Below, one piece after another: positions 37,024 through 46,892 of a DNA stretch of 64,000 nt. The position numbers and the translations under genes were made by a program. The notes below the pieces were generated by a model that saw only the letters and a list, made by a program, of their open reading frames with translations, did no database searches and was not told the DNA's origin. The DNA is from Blastococcus sp. PRF04-17 (lineage in GTDB: Bacteria > Actinomycetota > Actinomycetes > Mycobacteriales > Geodermatophilaceae): positions 2,418,001 through 2,482,000 of the forward strand of contig NZ_CP095412.1 of the NCBI RefSeq assembly GCF_023016265.1, in the 5' to 3' direction. How positions within the stretch are numbered: the stretch's first letter is position 1; the number at the start of each line of letters is the position of its first letter.

Positions 37024-37791
37024 GTGCGCATCGCGACCTTCAACATCCTGCACGGGCGGTCGATGGACGACGGGGAGGTGGACGTCGACCGGCTCGCCGC
37101 CGCGGTGAAGAGCCTCGACGCCGACGTCCTCGGTCTGCAGGAGGTCGACCGCGACCAGCCGCGGTCGATGAACGCCGACCTCACGGCCGTCGCCGCCGAG
37201 GCGATGGGCGCCGGGGAGCACCAGTTCGTGGCGGCGCTGGCAGGCACCCCCGGCGGCACGTGGATGGCCGCCACCGGTGACGAGCAGCCGGGTTCGGCGA
37301 CCTACGGGATCGCGCTGATCTGCCGCTACCCGGTCGTCTCGTGGCGCGTGGTCCGGCTGCCGGCGCTGCGGGCGAGCGTGCCGATGTGGTTCAAGGGCTC
37401 CCGCAAGCCGGTGTGGGTGAGCGACGAGCCGCGGGTCGCGGTCGCCGCCGTCCTGGACGGCCCGTTCGGCGAGATGACCGTGTGCAACACCCACCTGTCC
37501 TTCGTGCCGGGGTGGAGCGCGCTGCAGTTGAGCCGGCTGGTGCGGTCGCTCACCGGCACCCGCGAACCGCTGGCCCTGATCGGCGACCTCAACATGGAGC
37601 AGCGCCAGGCCTCCCGTGTCAGCGGGCTGCGGCCGGTCGCCACGGCGCCCACCTTCCCCTTCGACCAGCCGCGCCGGCAGCTCGACCACGTGCTGGTCCG
37701 GGGAGCGCTGGAGGCCACCGGCCCGGCGGAGGCGCTGCGGATGCCGCTGTCGGACCACCGCGCGCTCGTCGTGCCCTGCGGACCGGCCTGA
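37024..37791 (+). CDS. Endonuclease/exonuclease/phosphatase family protein
   Basis: 255 aa EEP-fold metal hydrolase. Motifs: RIATFNILHGR, VLGLQEVDRDQPRS, VCNTHLSFVPG, LALIGDLNM, RQLDHVLVRG and LSDHRALVV, covering the N, E, D-N, and D-H catalytic residues. It could act on a phosphodiester lipid head group, a sugar phosphate or nucleic acid. No signal peptide. GTG start. It stands alone, divergent from the nucleotidyltransferase. Confidence 0.88.
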   Translation: MRIATFNILHGRSMDDGEVDVDRLAAAVKSLDADVLGLQEVDRDQPRSMNADLTAVAAEAMGAGEHQFVAALAGTPGGTWMAATGDEQPGSATYGIALICRYPVVSWRVVRLPALRASVPMWFKGSRKPVWVSDEPRVAVAAVLDGPFGEMTVCNTHLSFVPGWSALQLSRLVRSLTGTREPLALIGDLNMEQRQASRVSGLRPVATAPTFPFDQPRRQLDHVLVRGALEATGPAEALRMPLSDHRALVVPCGPA

Positions 37792-37840
37792 GCTGCAGCG
37801 ACCGGTCGCGGACGACGGCCCGCTGTTGGATCATGCGGGC

Positions 37841-38161
37841 ATGGCCAGCAACGGCGCCGCCCGCATCTTCTCGCTCCTCGCCACGATCGTCCGCGTCGTC
37901 TGCTCGGTCATCGCCGCGGTGATCGTGGTCTACGCGGTGTTCGTGCTCTTCGAGGCCAACCCGCGCAACGGGCTGGTCCAGTTCGCCGCCGACTGGCGCA
38001 ACACGTTCGGCTGGTTCACCAAGGACCTGTTCACGCCCTCGGACCCGAAGATCGCCGAGGCCATCAACGCCGGGCTGGCCGCGCTGGTCTGGGTGGTGCT
38101 GGGCAGTCTGGTCTCGAAGCTGATCGTCCGGCTGACCCCGACGTCCAAGGCCAAGGCCTGA
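37841..38161 (+). CDS. Small conserved membrane protein
   Basis: 106 aa with two membrane helices (VRVVCSVIAAVIVVYAVFVLF and AGLAALVWVVLGSLVSKLIV) and an amphipathic middle (WRNTFGWFTKDLF). No assigned function. Its stop is followed immediately by a strong hairpin repeat. Confidence 0.72.
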   Translation: MASNGAARIFSLLATIVRVVCSVIAAVIVVYAVFVLFEANPRNGLVQFAADWRNTFGWFTKDLFTPSDPKIAEAINAGLAALVWVVLGSLVSKLIVRLTPTSKAKA

Positions 38162-38205
38162 GGTGGAGTGCCAGGGGCGCGTTTTCCGCGCCCTGGCACT
38201 CCACC
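38162..38205. repeat. Dispersed hairpin repeat B1, bidirectional terminator
   Basis: A 19-bp stem with one bulged G: GGTGGAGTGCCAGGG then CGCG, a TTTTC loop, and CGCGCCCTGGCACTCCACC. It begins on the base after the preceding stop codon and ends five bases before the stop of the opposite gene. A second copy is at 61059-61096. Confidence 0.82.
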
Positions 38206-38210
38206 GAGGT

Positions 38211-38426
38211 TCAGTCGACGAGCTGGATGCCGGCCCGGTTGGGCTTGTCGGTGGGGTGCGCGTAGCGGATCCGGTGCGGCGGCAGCGGGAAGCTGTGGTC
38301 CTCGCCGAACGGCGAGAGCGCGCCGGCGCTCACGCTGGTGAGCTCGGTGAGCGGCGGGCCGCCGTCGTCCGACTGTCCCCAGGTGGGCTCCACCTCGTGC
38401 GGGTTGCGCGTCTTGCGCTTGGCCAT
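38211..38426 (-). CDS. Small conserved hypothetical protein
   Basis: 71 aa, hydrophilic: MAKRKTRNPHEVEPTWGQS, then GPPLTELTSV, HSFPLPPHRIRYAHP and a GIQLVD end. A GGAGGCGAC ribosome site six bases before the ATG and strong third-position GC support translation. It has no membrane helix or known domain. The basic start and tyrosine/proline-rich middle suggest a small binding protein. Confidence 0.68.
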   Translation of the reverse strand: MAKRKTRNPHEVEPTWGQSDDGGPPLTELTSVSAGALSPFGEDHSFPLPPHRIRYAHPTDKPNRAGIQLVD

Positions 38427-38537
38427 GTCGCCTCCGTGTCCAGGTGCACCTGCGTCTGCACGGTGCTGCTCGGTCTGGGGTCATCTTCTCGTGCACCCCT
38501 ACCCACGCGCACGCACTCTCCCCCGTGAGGGCGCGGG

Positions 38538-39053
38538 TCATCTGCTGCGGGTGACCACACCGGCGCCGTAGACGGTCTCGAGGCCGTCGGCGGTGATCAC
38601 CCACTGGCGGTCGCCCACGGGCGCGGCGCGCACCTCGGCGCCGTCCAGCGCCTGCACCGCGCGGGTCCGCCAGACGGCCGTGCTGAGCAGCTTCAACCGC
38701 ACCGGTTCGTCGTCCGGGTCGAGTTCGTCGTAGCCGGCCGGCTCGAAGGCGATGATCGCCGGACCGGCGATCCGCAGCCGCCCGTACTGCCAGACGGTCC
38801 GCTGCAGGGCGCGGCGCCACCGCACGGTCCGCAGCAGCGCACCGGCCCCCGCGGCGATCGCGACCAGGCCGACGAACACCAGCGCGACCACCACCAGACC
38901 CACCGCGGGGTAGCGCTGCCCGCTGCTGCTGACGACGGCCACCGTGGCGACGCCGAGCAGGACGCCGAGGACGACGGCGATCACCCCGCCGGCCAGCCAG
39001 CGCAGCGCGCCCGCCTGGTACCCGTCGAGAGCGGCACGGGTCTGGGGGTCCAT
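38538..39053 (-). CDS. Conserved membrane protein
   Basis: 171 aa with two N-terminal membrane helices (about 20-75), a basic connector (RTVRWRRALQRT) and a soluble C-terminal beta-rich domain ending RQWVITADGLETVYGAGVV. Function unknown. It is divergent from the helicase-associated gene with a 50-base gap, so the two promoters overlap or sit within coding sequence. Confidence 0.75.
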   Translation of the reverse strand: MDPQTRAALDGYQAGALRWLAGGVIAVVLGVLLGVATVAVVSSSGQRYPAVGLVVVALVFVGLVAIAAGAGALLRTVRWRRALQRTVWQYGRLRIAGPAIIAFEPAGYDELDPDDEPVRLKLLSTAVWRTRAVQALDGAEVRAAPVGDRQWVITADGLETVYGAGVVTRSR

Positions 39054-39103
39054 CTGCCCATGCTCTCAGCAGCCGATGGCAGGGACGTCGTAGCGTGGAC
39101 CGG

Positions 39104-41367
39104 ATGCCCACGGAACCTCCCGCCACGCTCGCGGCCTGGCTGCGCACCCGCAGCGACGAGCAGCTGAGCGCGTTGCTGGTGGCCCGTCCCGACGTGGCCC
39201 GCCCCGCGCCCTCGGACCTGGTGGCCCTGGCCAGCCGGCTCGCCGTCCCCGTGTCGGTCGACCGCGCCCTCGACGAACTGGACGCCGCGACACTGCAGGT
39301 CCTGGACGTCGTCCTGCTGGCCCAGACCGACGGCATGACGGCCGGCGACGTGGCCGCCGCGCTGCCCGACGTGCCGGACGCCGTCCTGGCGACGTCGCTG
39401 GACCGGCTGACCGGCCGGGCGCTGCTGTGGGGGGACGACGTCCTGCGAGCCCCCGATCCGGTGCGCCGCGGCGTCCGCTACCCCGCGGGCCTGGGCCGGC
39501 GCGCGACCGAGCTGCGGCTGCAGCTGCCGGCCGACCTGGCGGCCGCGGTGGCCGAGCTCGAGGCCGACGAACGGGAGGTGCTCGAGCGGCTGGCCGGGGA
39601 GCGGCCCGTGGGGCATCTGCCCGACACGGGGTCCGACGGCGCGAGGACCCCGGCTCGCCGGTTGCTGCAGAAGGGCCTGCTCGCCCGCATCGACGCCCTC
39701 AACGTCGAGCTCCCGCGGGAGCTCGGGCTGCAGCTGCGCGGCGGGCACCCGTACGGACCGCCGCGGCTGCGTCCGGAACCGGCCGCGACCAGGTCGGACA
39801 CCGCGACCACCGACCGCCGGGCCGCGGGCGCGGCGCTGGAGAGCGTGGGGCGGATCGGCGAGCTGCTCGCCCTGCTCGAGGAGGAGCCCGCCGGTCTGCT
39901 GCGCAGCGGCGGTGTCGGGGTGCGGGACCAGAAGCGGCTGGCGCGGGAGCTGCACGTGCCCGAGCCGGAGGCCGGCTGGCTGCTGGAGCTGGCCTACGCG
40001 GCGGGACTGCTCGACGTGGGCGGCGCGCACCGCGACGAGTGGCTGCCCACCCGCGCCTACGACCTCTGGCGGGAACAGGACCTGGCCGACCGCTGGGCGG
40101 TGCTGGCGGCCGGCTGGCTGGCCGCGACCCGGCTGCCCTCGCTCGTCGGCCAGCGAGACGTCGCGGGCAAGGCCGCGAACCCGCTCTCGCCGGACCTGGT
40201 GCGGCACACCGCTCCGGCGATCAGGCGCTCGGCGCTGACCCTGCTCGCCGACTACCCGGCCGGCTCGGGCCTGGCGCCCGACGACCTCGTCTCGCTGCTG
40301 CGGTGGCGGACCCCGCGGCGCGCCGACCGGCTGGCGCCGGTGCCGGCGATGCTCAGCGAGGCCGCCCGCCTCGGCGTGCTGGTCGGCGGTGTGCTGTCGA
40401 CGGCCGGGCGCGGGCTGCTGAGCTCCGGCGAGGACGGCGCCGCCGACGGCATGCGGGGCCTGCTGCCCGCCCCGGTCGACCACGTGCTCGCCCAGCCGGA
40501 CCTCTCGCTGGTCGCTCCGGGTCCGCTCGTCTCCGAGCTCGCCGACACCCTGGCCGTGGTCGCCGACGTCGAGTCCTCGGGCGGGGCGACGGTGTTCCGC
40601 GTGTCGGAGTCCAGCGTCCGGCGCGCCCTGGACGCCGGCTGGTCGGCGGCCGACCTGCACGACTTCTTCGCCCGCTCGTCGCGCACCCCGGTGCCGCAGG
40701 CGCTGGACTACCTGATCGACGACGTGGCGCGGCAGCACGGCCGGCTGCGGGTCGGTGCGATCGAGTCCTACGTCCGCTCCGACGACCACGGGCTGCTCTC
40801 GCAGGTGCTCAACGACCGGCGGACGGCGGCGGCCGAGCTGCGCCGGCTCGCACCCGGCGTGCTGGTCAGCGGGCTGGGCGCCGACGAGGTGCTCACCGCG
40901 CTGCGCGAGGCCGGCTACGCACCGGCCGGAGAGAACCCGGGCGGCGCCGTACTCACCCGGCCGCCGGCTCGTCCGCGCGCCGCAGGGCGCCGTCCCGGGG
41001 CCGAGCACTCGCCCGCCCCGAGGCCGCTGAACGACGACGAGCTCGACGCGACGGTCCGCCAGATGCGGGCCGGCGACGCGGCGCTGTCGGCGCGGCGGGG
41101 CGAGGCGGTGCGGCAGATCCCCGGCGTCACCACTGCGAGCACTCTCGAGCTGCTGTCCCGCGCCGTCAGCGCCGGCCTGCCGATCTGGCTGGGCTACGTC
41201 GACGCCCAGGGAGCGGCAGCCAGCGCGTGGTCCGCCCCGTGTCACTGGTCGGTGGTTTCCTCCAGGGGTACGACGAGCGCCGCGGCGAGAACAGCACGTT
41301 CGCCGTGCACCGCATCACCTCCGTCGCCCTCGTCGAGGAGGAAGCCTCGACCGCCGACGGCGGTTGA
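39104..41367 (+). CDS. Helicase-associated domain protein, XPB partner (frameshifted near 41210)
   Basis: About 754 aa after repair. It is the large protein that precedes XPB in many actinobacteria (my recollection: Rv0862c in M. tuberculosis), with helical repeats up front and a helicase C-like/WYL-type end. The frame breaks near 41209-41211, in GGG of a GACGCCCAGGGAGC context. One more G joins WLGYVDAQG to SQRVVRPVSLVGGFLQGYDERRGENSTF, quoted in part, the expected WYL-like ending in frame up to 41367. Without repair the frame runs on by chance into the XPB gene, making a false 1300-residue fusion. It probably works with XPB in DNA repair or transcription-coupled processes. Confidence 0.82.
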
Positions 41368-41410
41368 GCTCTGTGAACCCCCTGCTGTCCCCCTGCCGGA
41401 AAGGCCATCC

Positions 41411-43096
41411 GTGACCGACGGTCCCCTCATCGTCCAGTCGGACAAGACCCTGCTGCTCGAGGTCGACCACCCGCTGGCGAAGGACTGCCGCGCGGCGATC
41501 GCGCCGTTCGCCGAGCTGGAGCGCTCCCCCGAGCACGTGCACACCTACCGGGTGACGCCGCTCGCGCTGTGGAACGCCCGCGCCGCGGGGCACGACGCCG
41601 AGCAGGTGGTCGACGCGCTGGTGCGCTACTCCCGCTACCCGGTGCCGCACGCGCTGCTGGTCGACGTCGCCGACACGATGGACCGCTTCGGCCGGTTGAC
41701 CCTGGCCAACAACCCGGTGCACGGGCTGGTGCTCACCACGTCGGACCGGGCGGTGCTGGAGGAGGTCGTCCGCTCGAAGCGGGTCGCCCCGATGCTGGGC
41801 GCCCGCATCGACGAGGACACCGTCGTCGTCCACCCGTCGGAGCGCGGCCGGCTCAAGCAGGCGCTGCTCAAGGTCGGCTGGCCGGCCGAGGACCTCGCCG
41901 GCTACGTCGACGGCCAGGCGCACCCGATCGAGCTCGACCAGTCCGGCTGGCACCTGCGCGACTACCAGCAGGAGGCGGTGGAGGGCTTCTGGGCCGGCGG
42001 CTCGGGCGTCGTCGTCCTCCCCTGCGGGGCCGGGAAGACGCTGGTCGGTGCCGCGGCGATGGCCGAGGCGAAGGCGACCACGCTGATCCTGGTCACCAAC
42101 ACCGTCGCCGGACGGCAGTGGAAGCGCGAGCTGATCGCCCGCACGTCGCTGACCGAGGAGGAGATCGGCGAGTACTCGGGCGAGCGCAAGGAGATCCGCC
42201 CGGTCACCATCGCGACCTACCAGGTGATCACCACCCGCCGGAAGGGCGAGTACCGCCACCTGGACCTGTTCGACGCCCAGGACTGGGGTCTGATCGTCTA
42301 CGACGAGGTGCACCTGCTGCCCGCGCCGATCTTCCGGCTGACCGCCGACCTGCAGTCCCGCCGCCGGCTGGGCCTCACGGCCACGCTGGTCCGCGAGGAC
42401 GGTCGTGAGGACGACGTCTTCTCGCTGATCGGACCGAAGCGCTACGACGCGCCCTGGCGGGACATCGAGGCGCAGGGATACATCGCACCGGCCGAGTGCA
42501 TCGAGGTGCGGGTCTCCCTGGACGACGAGGAGCGGATGACCTACGCGGTCGCCGAGCCCGAGGAGCGGTACCGGATCGCGGCGACCGCCGCGTCCAAGCT
42601 TCCGGTCATCCGCCGCGTGCTCGACCGGCACCCCGACGCGCAGAAGCTGGTGATCGGCGCCTACCTCGACCAGCTCGAGGAACTCGGCCGGGCACTCGAC
42701 GCCCCGGTGATCCAGGGATCCACCACCAACCGCGAGCGGGAGAAGCTCTTCGACGCCTTCCGCGCCGGGGAGATCAAGACGCTGGTCGTCTCCAAGGTCG
42801 CGAACTTCTCGATCGACCTGCCGGAGGCCGCCGTCGCCGTCCAGGTGTCGGGCACGTTCGGCTCGCGACAGGAGGAGGCGCAGCGGCTCGGCCGGGTGCT
42901 GCGCCCCAAGGCCGACGGCCGGCAGGCGCACTTCTACACGGTGGTCAGCCGCGACACCCTCGACTCCGAGTACGCCGCGCACCGGCAGCGCTTCCTCGCC
43001 GAGCAGGGGTACGCGTACACGATCGTCGACGCCGCCGACCTGGCCGGCATCGGCGAGGTCAACGGCCCCGACTGGGTGGACGGGCCGGCCGACTGA
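41411..43096 (+). CDS. DNA repair helicase XPB (SF2)
   Basis: 561 aa from GTG (VTDGPLIVQSDK). It is very close in sequence to mycobacterial XPB. An N-terminal damage-recognition-like region (TLLLEVDHPLAKDCRAAIAPFAELE) is followed by RecA domain 1 with Walker A LPCGAGKTLVG at about 202-212 and DEVH box (YDEVHLLP) at about 298, then RecA domain 2 with QEEAQRLGRVLRPK as motif VI. It is a 3'-5' ATP-dependent DNA helicase. It follows its usual partner gene by 43 bases. Confidence 0.95.
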   Translation: MTDGPLIVQSDKTLLLEVDHPLAKDCRAAIAPFAELERSPEHVHTYRVTPLALWNARAAGHDAEQVVDALVRYSRYPVPHALLVDVADTMDRFGRLTLANNPVHGLVLTTSDRAVLEEVVRSKRVAPMLGARIDEDTVVVHPSERGRLKQALLKVGWPAEDLAGYVDGQAHPIELDQSGWHLRDYQQEAVEGFWAGGSGVVVLPCGAGKTLVGAAAMAEAKATTLILVTNTVAGRQWKRELIARTSLTEEEIGEYSGERKEIRPVTIATYQVITTRRKGEYRHLDLFDAQDWGLIVYDEVHLLPAPIFRLTADLQSRRRLGLTATLVREDGREDDVFSLIGPKRYDAPWRDIEAQGYIAPAECIEVRVSLDDEERMTYAVAEPEERYRIAATAASKLPVIRRVLDRHPDAQKLVIGAYLDQLEELGRALDAPVIQGSTTNREREKLFDAFRAGEIKTLVVSKVANFSIDLPEAAVAVQVSGTFGSRQEEAQRLGRVLRPKADGRQAHFYTVVSRDTLDSEYAAHRQRFLAEQGYAYTIVDAADLAGIGEVNGPDWVDGPAD

Positions 43097-43110
43097 CTGA
43101 CTCGGCTCCA

Positions 43111-44271
43111 GTGGAACCGCCGTCCGCCGATCCTCTGCCCGTGCGGTCCGGTTCATCTCGACGTCCCTGGTGGGCGATCGGGTTCCTGACGCTCGGCAGC
43201 CTCTGGATGCTCCTCGTCGGCTGTCTGTTCCTCACCGGCTACTGGGCGACCGTCACGGTGACCGACGGGGCCGGCGCCGGCTTCTGCGACGTCGTCTGGG
43301 AGGACCCGTCCGGGCGTCGGCTCAGCGGGGAGTCCGACTGCCATGACGAGCCGCCGGGCAGCCGGTTCGAGGTCCGGGTGTCGGGGTGGCCGGACGCCGG
43401 CGAGCCGACGCTCACGGGGACCTACGTGGGCATGGGGCTCGCCGTCGGCCTGCCGCCGTCGATCCTCGGCGGGGGGCGACTCGTCCAGCTCGCGTGGCGA
43501 CGACGCCTGAGGTCCGCCCCGGAGCTGGAGACGCGGACGGCGCTTGAGGGCTTCGGCCGCGCGCTCGAAGACCCCCGCACGGCCACCGCGATGCGGCAGG
43601 CCCGCCGGCGCGCATGGGCGCTCGCCGGCCTGGGTGCGGTGGGCATCGGCGGGGTCGTCGTCGCCTTCTCCGTGGACATCGGGGCAGACGACGAGCTACG
43701 GCGGACCGGGGTGACCACGGTCGGGACCGTCGAGTGGGTGGAGCCGGACTCGAAGTGGAGCGACGGCGCAGCCTCGGTGCGCTTCACCGCTGGAGGTTCC
43801 ACGGAGTCCCGCGACGTGACTCTGGGGGGCTTCGCGGCCGACTACGTGGCGGGCGACGTCGTGGACGTCTGGTACGACCCCGCCGATCCCGACCGCTTCA
43901 TCATCGATGACGCGCTGTACGGACCGGACTGGACGGGGTGGGTCCTGGTGCCGGCGCTGGTTCTCGCCCTCCTGGCGCCCTTCGGGTTCGTCCGACTGAC
44001 CAGGTCCCAGGACATGTCGCGCCTGCTGGACTCCCGTTCCTGGGCGCGGGTACGGGTGGACGTCACGGACCTGCAGGACCGGTTGAGATTCACCACCGTC
44101 GACGGCTCCGACTGGCGGACCGGTCGGTACTGGCTGTGGTTGCCACACTGGGCAGGGCACGATCCCACCGGGGCCGCCGAGGACGAGCTGGCCTGGTGGG
44201 TGTCCGACGGGGCCACCGCCGTCTTCTCCCCTGATCCGGGCAGGGTGCTGGTTCTCGCGCGGCGCCGCTGA
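43111..44271 (+). CDS. DUF3592 membrane protein
   Basis: 386 aa. Four membrane helices frame two soluble domains. The central domain (VTTVGTVEWVEPDSKWSDGAASVRFT to VVDVWYDPADPDRFIID) is DUF3592-like. GTG at 43111 is chosen, with another at 43141. It begins 15 bases after XPB but is functionally unrelated as far as can be seen. Slightly richer in A/T at some codons than neighbours. Function unknown. Confidence 0.72.
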   Translation: MEPPSADPLPVRSGSSRRPWWAIGFLTLGSLWMLLVGCLFLTGYWATVTVTDGAGAGFCDVVWEDPSGRRLSGESDCHDEPPGSRFEVRVSGWPDAGEPTLTGTYVGMGLAVGLPPSILGGGRLVQLAWRRRLRSAPELETRTALEGFGRALEDPRTATAMRQARRRAWALAGLGAVGIGGVVVAFSVDIGADDELRRTGVTTVGTVEWVEPDSKWSDGAASVRFTAGGSTESRDVTLGGFAADYVAGDVVDVWYDPADPDRFIIDDALYGPDWTGWVLVPALVLALLAPFGFVRLTRSQDMSRLLDSRSWARVRVDVTDLQDRLRFTTVDGSDWRTGRYWLWLPHWAGHDPTGAAEDELAWWVSDGATAVFSPDPGRVLVLARRR

Positions 44272-44298
44272 CTCCGCCGACGAACAGTGGACGAGTGC

Positions 44299-44703
44299 TC
44301 ATTCCGCCGAGAGCAGCTGGTCCACGGTGCCGACCGGGACGACGCCGTCCGCCCTGGCGCGGGCTGCGGGATCGACGCTGACGAAGAAGTCCGCCTGCAG
44401 CCGGGTGAGCGCCAGGTACTCGGCAGCACTCGTCGAGTCGAGGCCGTGCTCCCGCGCGATCTTCCAGGCGACGGCCCGGGAGACGCGGTCGCCGAGGAGG
44501 CGCACCTTGATGCCGGTCATCGCCTCGTGCCGGTCCAACGCCTCCTCCTCGGTCAGCTCCCCACGCCGCACGGCGGCGTAGAGCAGGTCCAGCGCGTGTG
44601 AGCGGAGTCCCTGGGGGGCGACCAGCTGGTGCTCAGGCGCCACGGTCAGCCCGTCGGCCACCAGGCGCAGCAGCGTGGCCGCGTCGATCACGAACCGGGT
44701 CAT
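44299..44703 (-). CDS. PIN-domain protein, VapC-like
   Basis: 134 aa. PIN ribonuclease motifs: D7 in RFVIDAATLLRLV, E52-type acid in TEEEALDRH, and D in HGLDSTSAAEYLAL, with FFVSVDPAARA near the end. A VapC-like toxin or RNase is likely. The ATG overlaps a stop in another frame (ATGA), hinting at an upstream partner, but the short frame there is not a recognisable antitoxin. Confidence 0.78.
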   Translation of the reverse strand: MTRFVIDAATLLRLVADGLTVAPEHQLVAPQGLRSHALDLLYAAVRRGELTEEEALDRHEAMTGIKVRLLGDRVSRAVAWKIAREHGLDSTSAAEYLALTRLQADFFVSVDPAARARADGVVPVGTVDQLLSAE

Positions 44704-44992
44704 GCGGCCACACGGTAGGTGGGCGAGTCACGAAGCGTCCCCTTCCCGTCGCGCCTCCGGATGCCGTGGCCGACCGCTCCGCCTCCCTCCGGGACATCTG
44801 GGAGTCCCGTGACCGACGGGAGTGACGAGCCGGTCCGTTCCGGACATGACGATCGCCACACCCGCCGCGCGACGACCGTCTTTCTGCAGGTCAGCGCGGT
44901 ACGCGCGGACGGCCATACGTGGCGGCGACCGGGGCGCGCGGCAGGCGACCGCTGGGCGTGTCTCCCCCGGGCCACGCAGAATGGCTCCCGAC
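44704..44992. other. Gap between PIN gene and helicase gene, no confident gene
   Basis: About 290 bases. A minus-strand open frame ends at 44700 with an ATGA overlap to the PIN gene. Its reading (KGTLRDSPTYRVAA at the end) does not resemble a known antitoxin and has no clear start. It is the only candidate partner for the PIN protein. Confidence 0.4.
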
Positions 44993-46779
44993 ATGGGGAG
45001 TTCAACACGAGCGGCGGCCTCGAGCCCGCAGACGTCCAGCCGACCGCTCCGGGCCTGGCAGCAGGCGGCCCTCGAGAGCTACGAGCAGCAGTCACCGAAG
45101 GACTTCCTGGTCACCGCGACCCCGGGCGCCGGCAAGACGACCTTCGCCCTCACGCTGGCGGCGCGGCTGCTGCAGCGACGGGAGGTCGCCCGCATCGTCG
45201 TCGTCGCCCCGACCGACCACCTGCGCCTCCAGTGGGCCGAGGCGGCCGACCTGATGGGCATCGTGCTCGACCCGAACCTGACCAACGCCGTCGGACCGGT
45301 GCGCGCCGGCACGCAGGGTTACGTCACCACCTACGCGCAGGTCGCAGGCAAGCCGATGCTGCACGCGGCCCGCGCCACGGCGGTCAAGACGCTGGTGATC
45401 CTCGACGAGGTGCACCACGCCGGCGACGGTCTCTCGTGGGGCGAGGCGGTCGAGGAGGCCTTCGGTTTCGCCGCTCGCCGGCTCTGCCTGACCGGAACGC
45501 CGTTCCGCACCAAGGCCGACGAGCGCATCCCCTTCGTGCGCTACGAGGAGGACAGCTTCGAAGGGGACGACGGCGAGGGCGGGATCGGCCTGGTCAGCCG
45601 AGCCGACTACACCTACGGCTACAAGGAGGCGCTGGCCGACAGCGTGGTCCGGCCGGTCGTCTTCGCCGCCTACACCGGCACCTCCCGCTGGCGGAACTCC
45701 GCGGGTGAAGTGGTCGCCGCGTCGCTGTCGGAGGCGGGCACCCGGTCGGTGGAGATGCAGGCCTGGCGCACCGCGCTGGACCCGAAGGGCCAGTGGGTGC
45801 CGCACGTCATCGCCGCCATGGACGACCGGATCAGTCACCTGCGCGAGAACGGCATGCCGGACGCCGCCGGGCTGATCCTCGCCAGCGACCAGGACGACGC
45901 CCGCGCCTACGCCAAGATCGTCCGGCGCGTGACCGGCAAGGCGCCGGAGCTGATCCTGTCCGACGACCCGAAGGCGTCGAAGAAGATCGAGCGCTTCTCG
46001 GTCGGCTCGGCCCGCATCGCGGTGTGCGTGCGGATGATCTCCGAGGGCGTGGACGTCCCACGGGCCGCCGTCCTGGCCTGGATGACCTCGTACCGGACGC
46101 CGCTGTTCTTCGCGCAGGCCGTGGGCCGCGTCGTCCGCGCGCGGGCGTCCCACGAGTCGGCGACCGTCTTCCTGCCCGCCGTCCGGCCGCTGCTGGCGCT
46201 GGCCGCCGCCATGGAGGAGCAGCGCAACCACGTCATGCCGCCGCCCAAGACCGAGCAGGGCGACGAGCTGGACCTCGAGCCGCTGCCGCCCAAGGAGAAG
46301 GATCCCGACGGGCTCACGCAGTGGAGGCGCTCGAGGCCGACGCCCGGTTCGCGCACGTCCTGCACAGCGGGACGGCGCACACCGGCGAGGGCTCGGGCCC
46401 GGTCCTCGTCGAGCCCGAGGACGAGGAGTTCCTCGGCATCCCCGGCCTGCTCACACCCGCCCAGACCGCCGAGCTGCTCGCGAAGCGGGACGACGAGCTG
46501 CGGCTGCGCATCGCGCAGTCCCACCGGACCGAGGACGGCGGCGAGTTCATGCTCGTCGAGGACCACCCCGACGAGGACGACGCCGGCCGGTCGTGGCGCG
46601 ACGCCGCGGAGCTCCGCCGGGAGATCAACCGCCTGGTGTCACGGGTGGCCGCTCGCAGCTCGCAGCCCCACGCGGTGATCCACACCCAGCTGCGGCAGTC
46701 GGTGCCCGGCCCGCCGTCGGCGTCCGCCTCCGTGGACGTCCTCCGCGCCCGCCGCGAGCGCCTCCGCACGATGCTGTGA
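44993..46779 (+). CDS. DEAD/DEAH-box SF2 helicase (frameshifted near 46315)
   Basis: About 595 aa after repair. Walker A is TATPGAGKTTFAL (about 39-51), motif II ILDEVHHAGDG (about 136-146), motif III TGTPFR and motif VI AVGRVVRAR. It resembles the actinobacterial Rad25/ERCC3-like or type III restriction-like helicases annotated only as DEAD/DEAH box. ATG at 44993 or 44981. The frame fails between 46310 and 46321; one more G yields VEALEADARFAHVLHSG and an intact C-terminus (EEFLGIPGLLTPAQTAELL, described in part). The role is probably DNA repair or nucleoprotein remodelling. Confidence 0.85.
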
Positions 46780-46892
46780 CATCGCGATCCTCCGGATCGC
46801 ACCGCGGCCAGGAGCCGTCCCCATGACCGCGGAGCCGTTCCATCGCGCCTGCGCGAAGCCCTCCGGGCCTCACTCGGCGCGATCTGCGGCAG

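Noticed and set aside
38162-38205. GAGTGCCA and TGGCACTC half-sites resembling CIRCE
   Set aside because: The half-sites face the wrong way round (GAGTGCCA first) and lie downstream of genes, so this is a terminator-type hairpin and not an HrcA operator. The same holds for 61059-61096.
39104-43096. One 1330-residue fused helicase
   Set aside because: The junction translation (ASAWSAPCHWS and onward) is out-of-frame nonsense. Two normal genes appear when the break near 41210 is repaired.
44700-44950. VapB-like antitoxin upstream of the PIN gene
   Set aside because: No ribbon-helix-helix, AbrB or PHD/YefM pattern and no ribosome site; the string is probably not coding.
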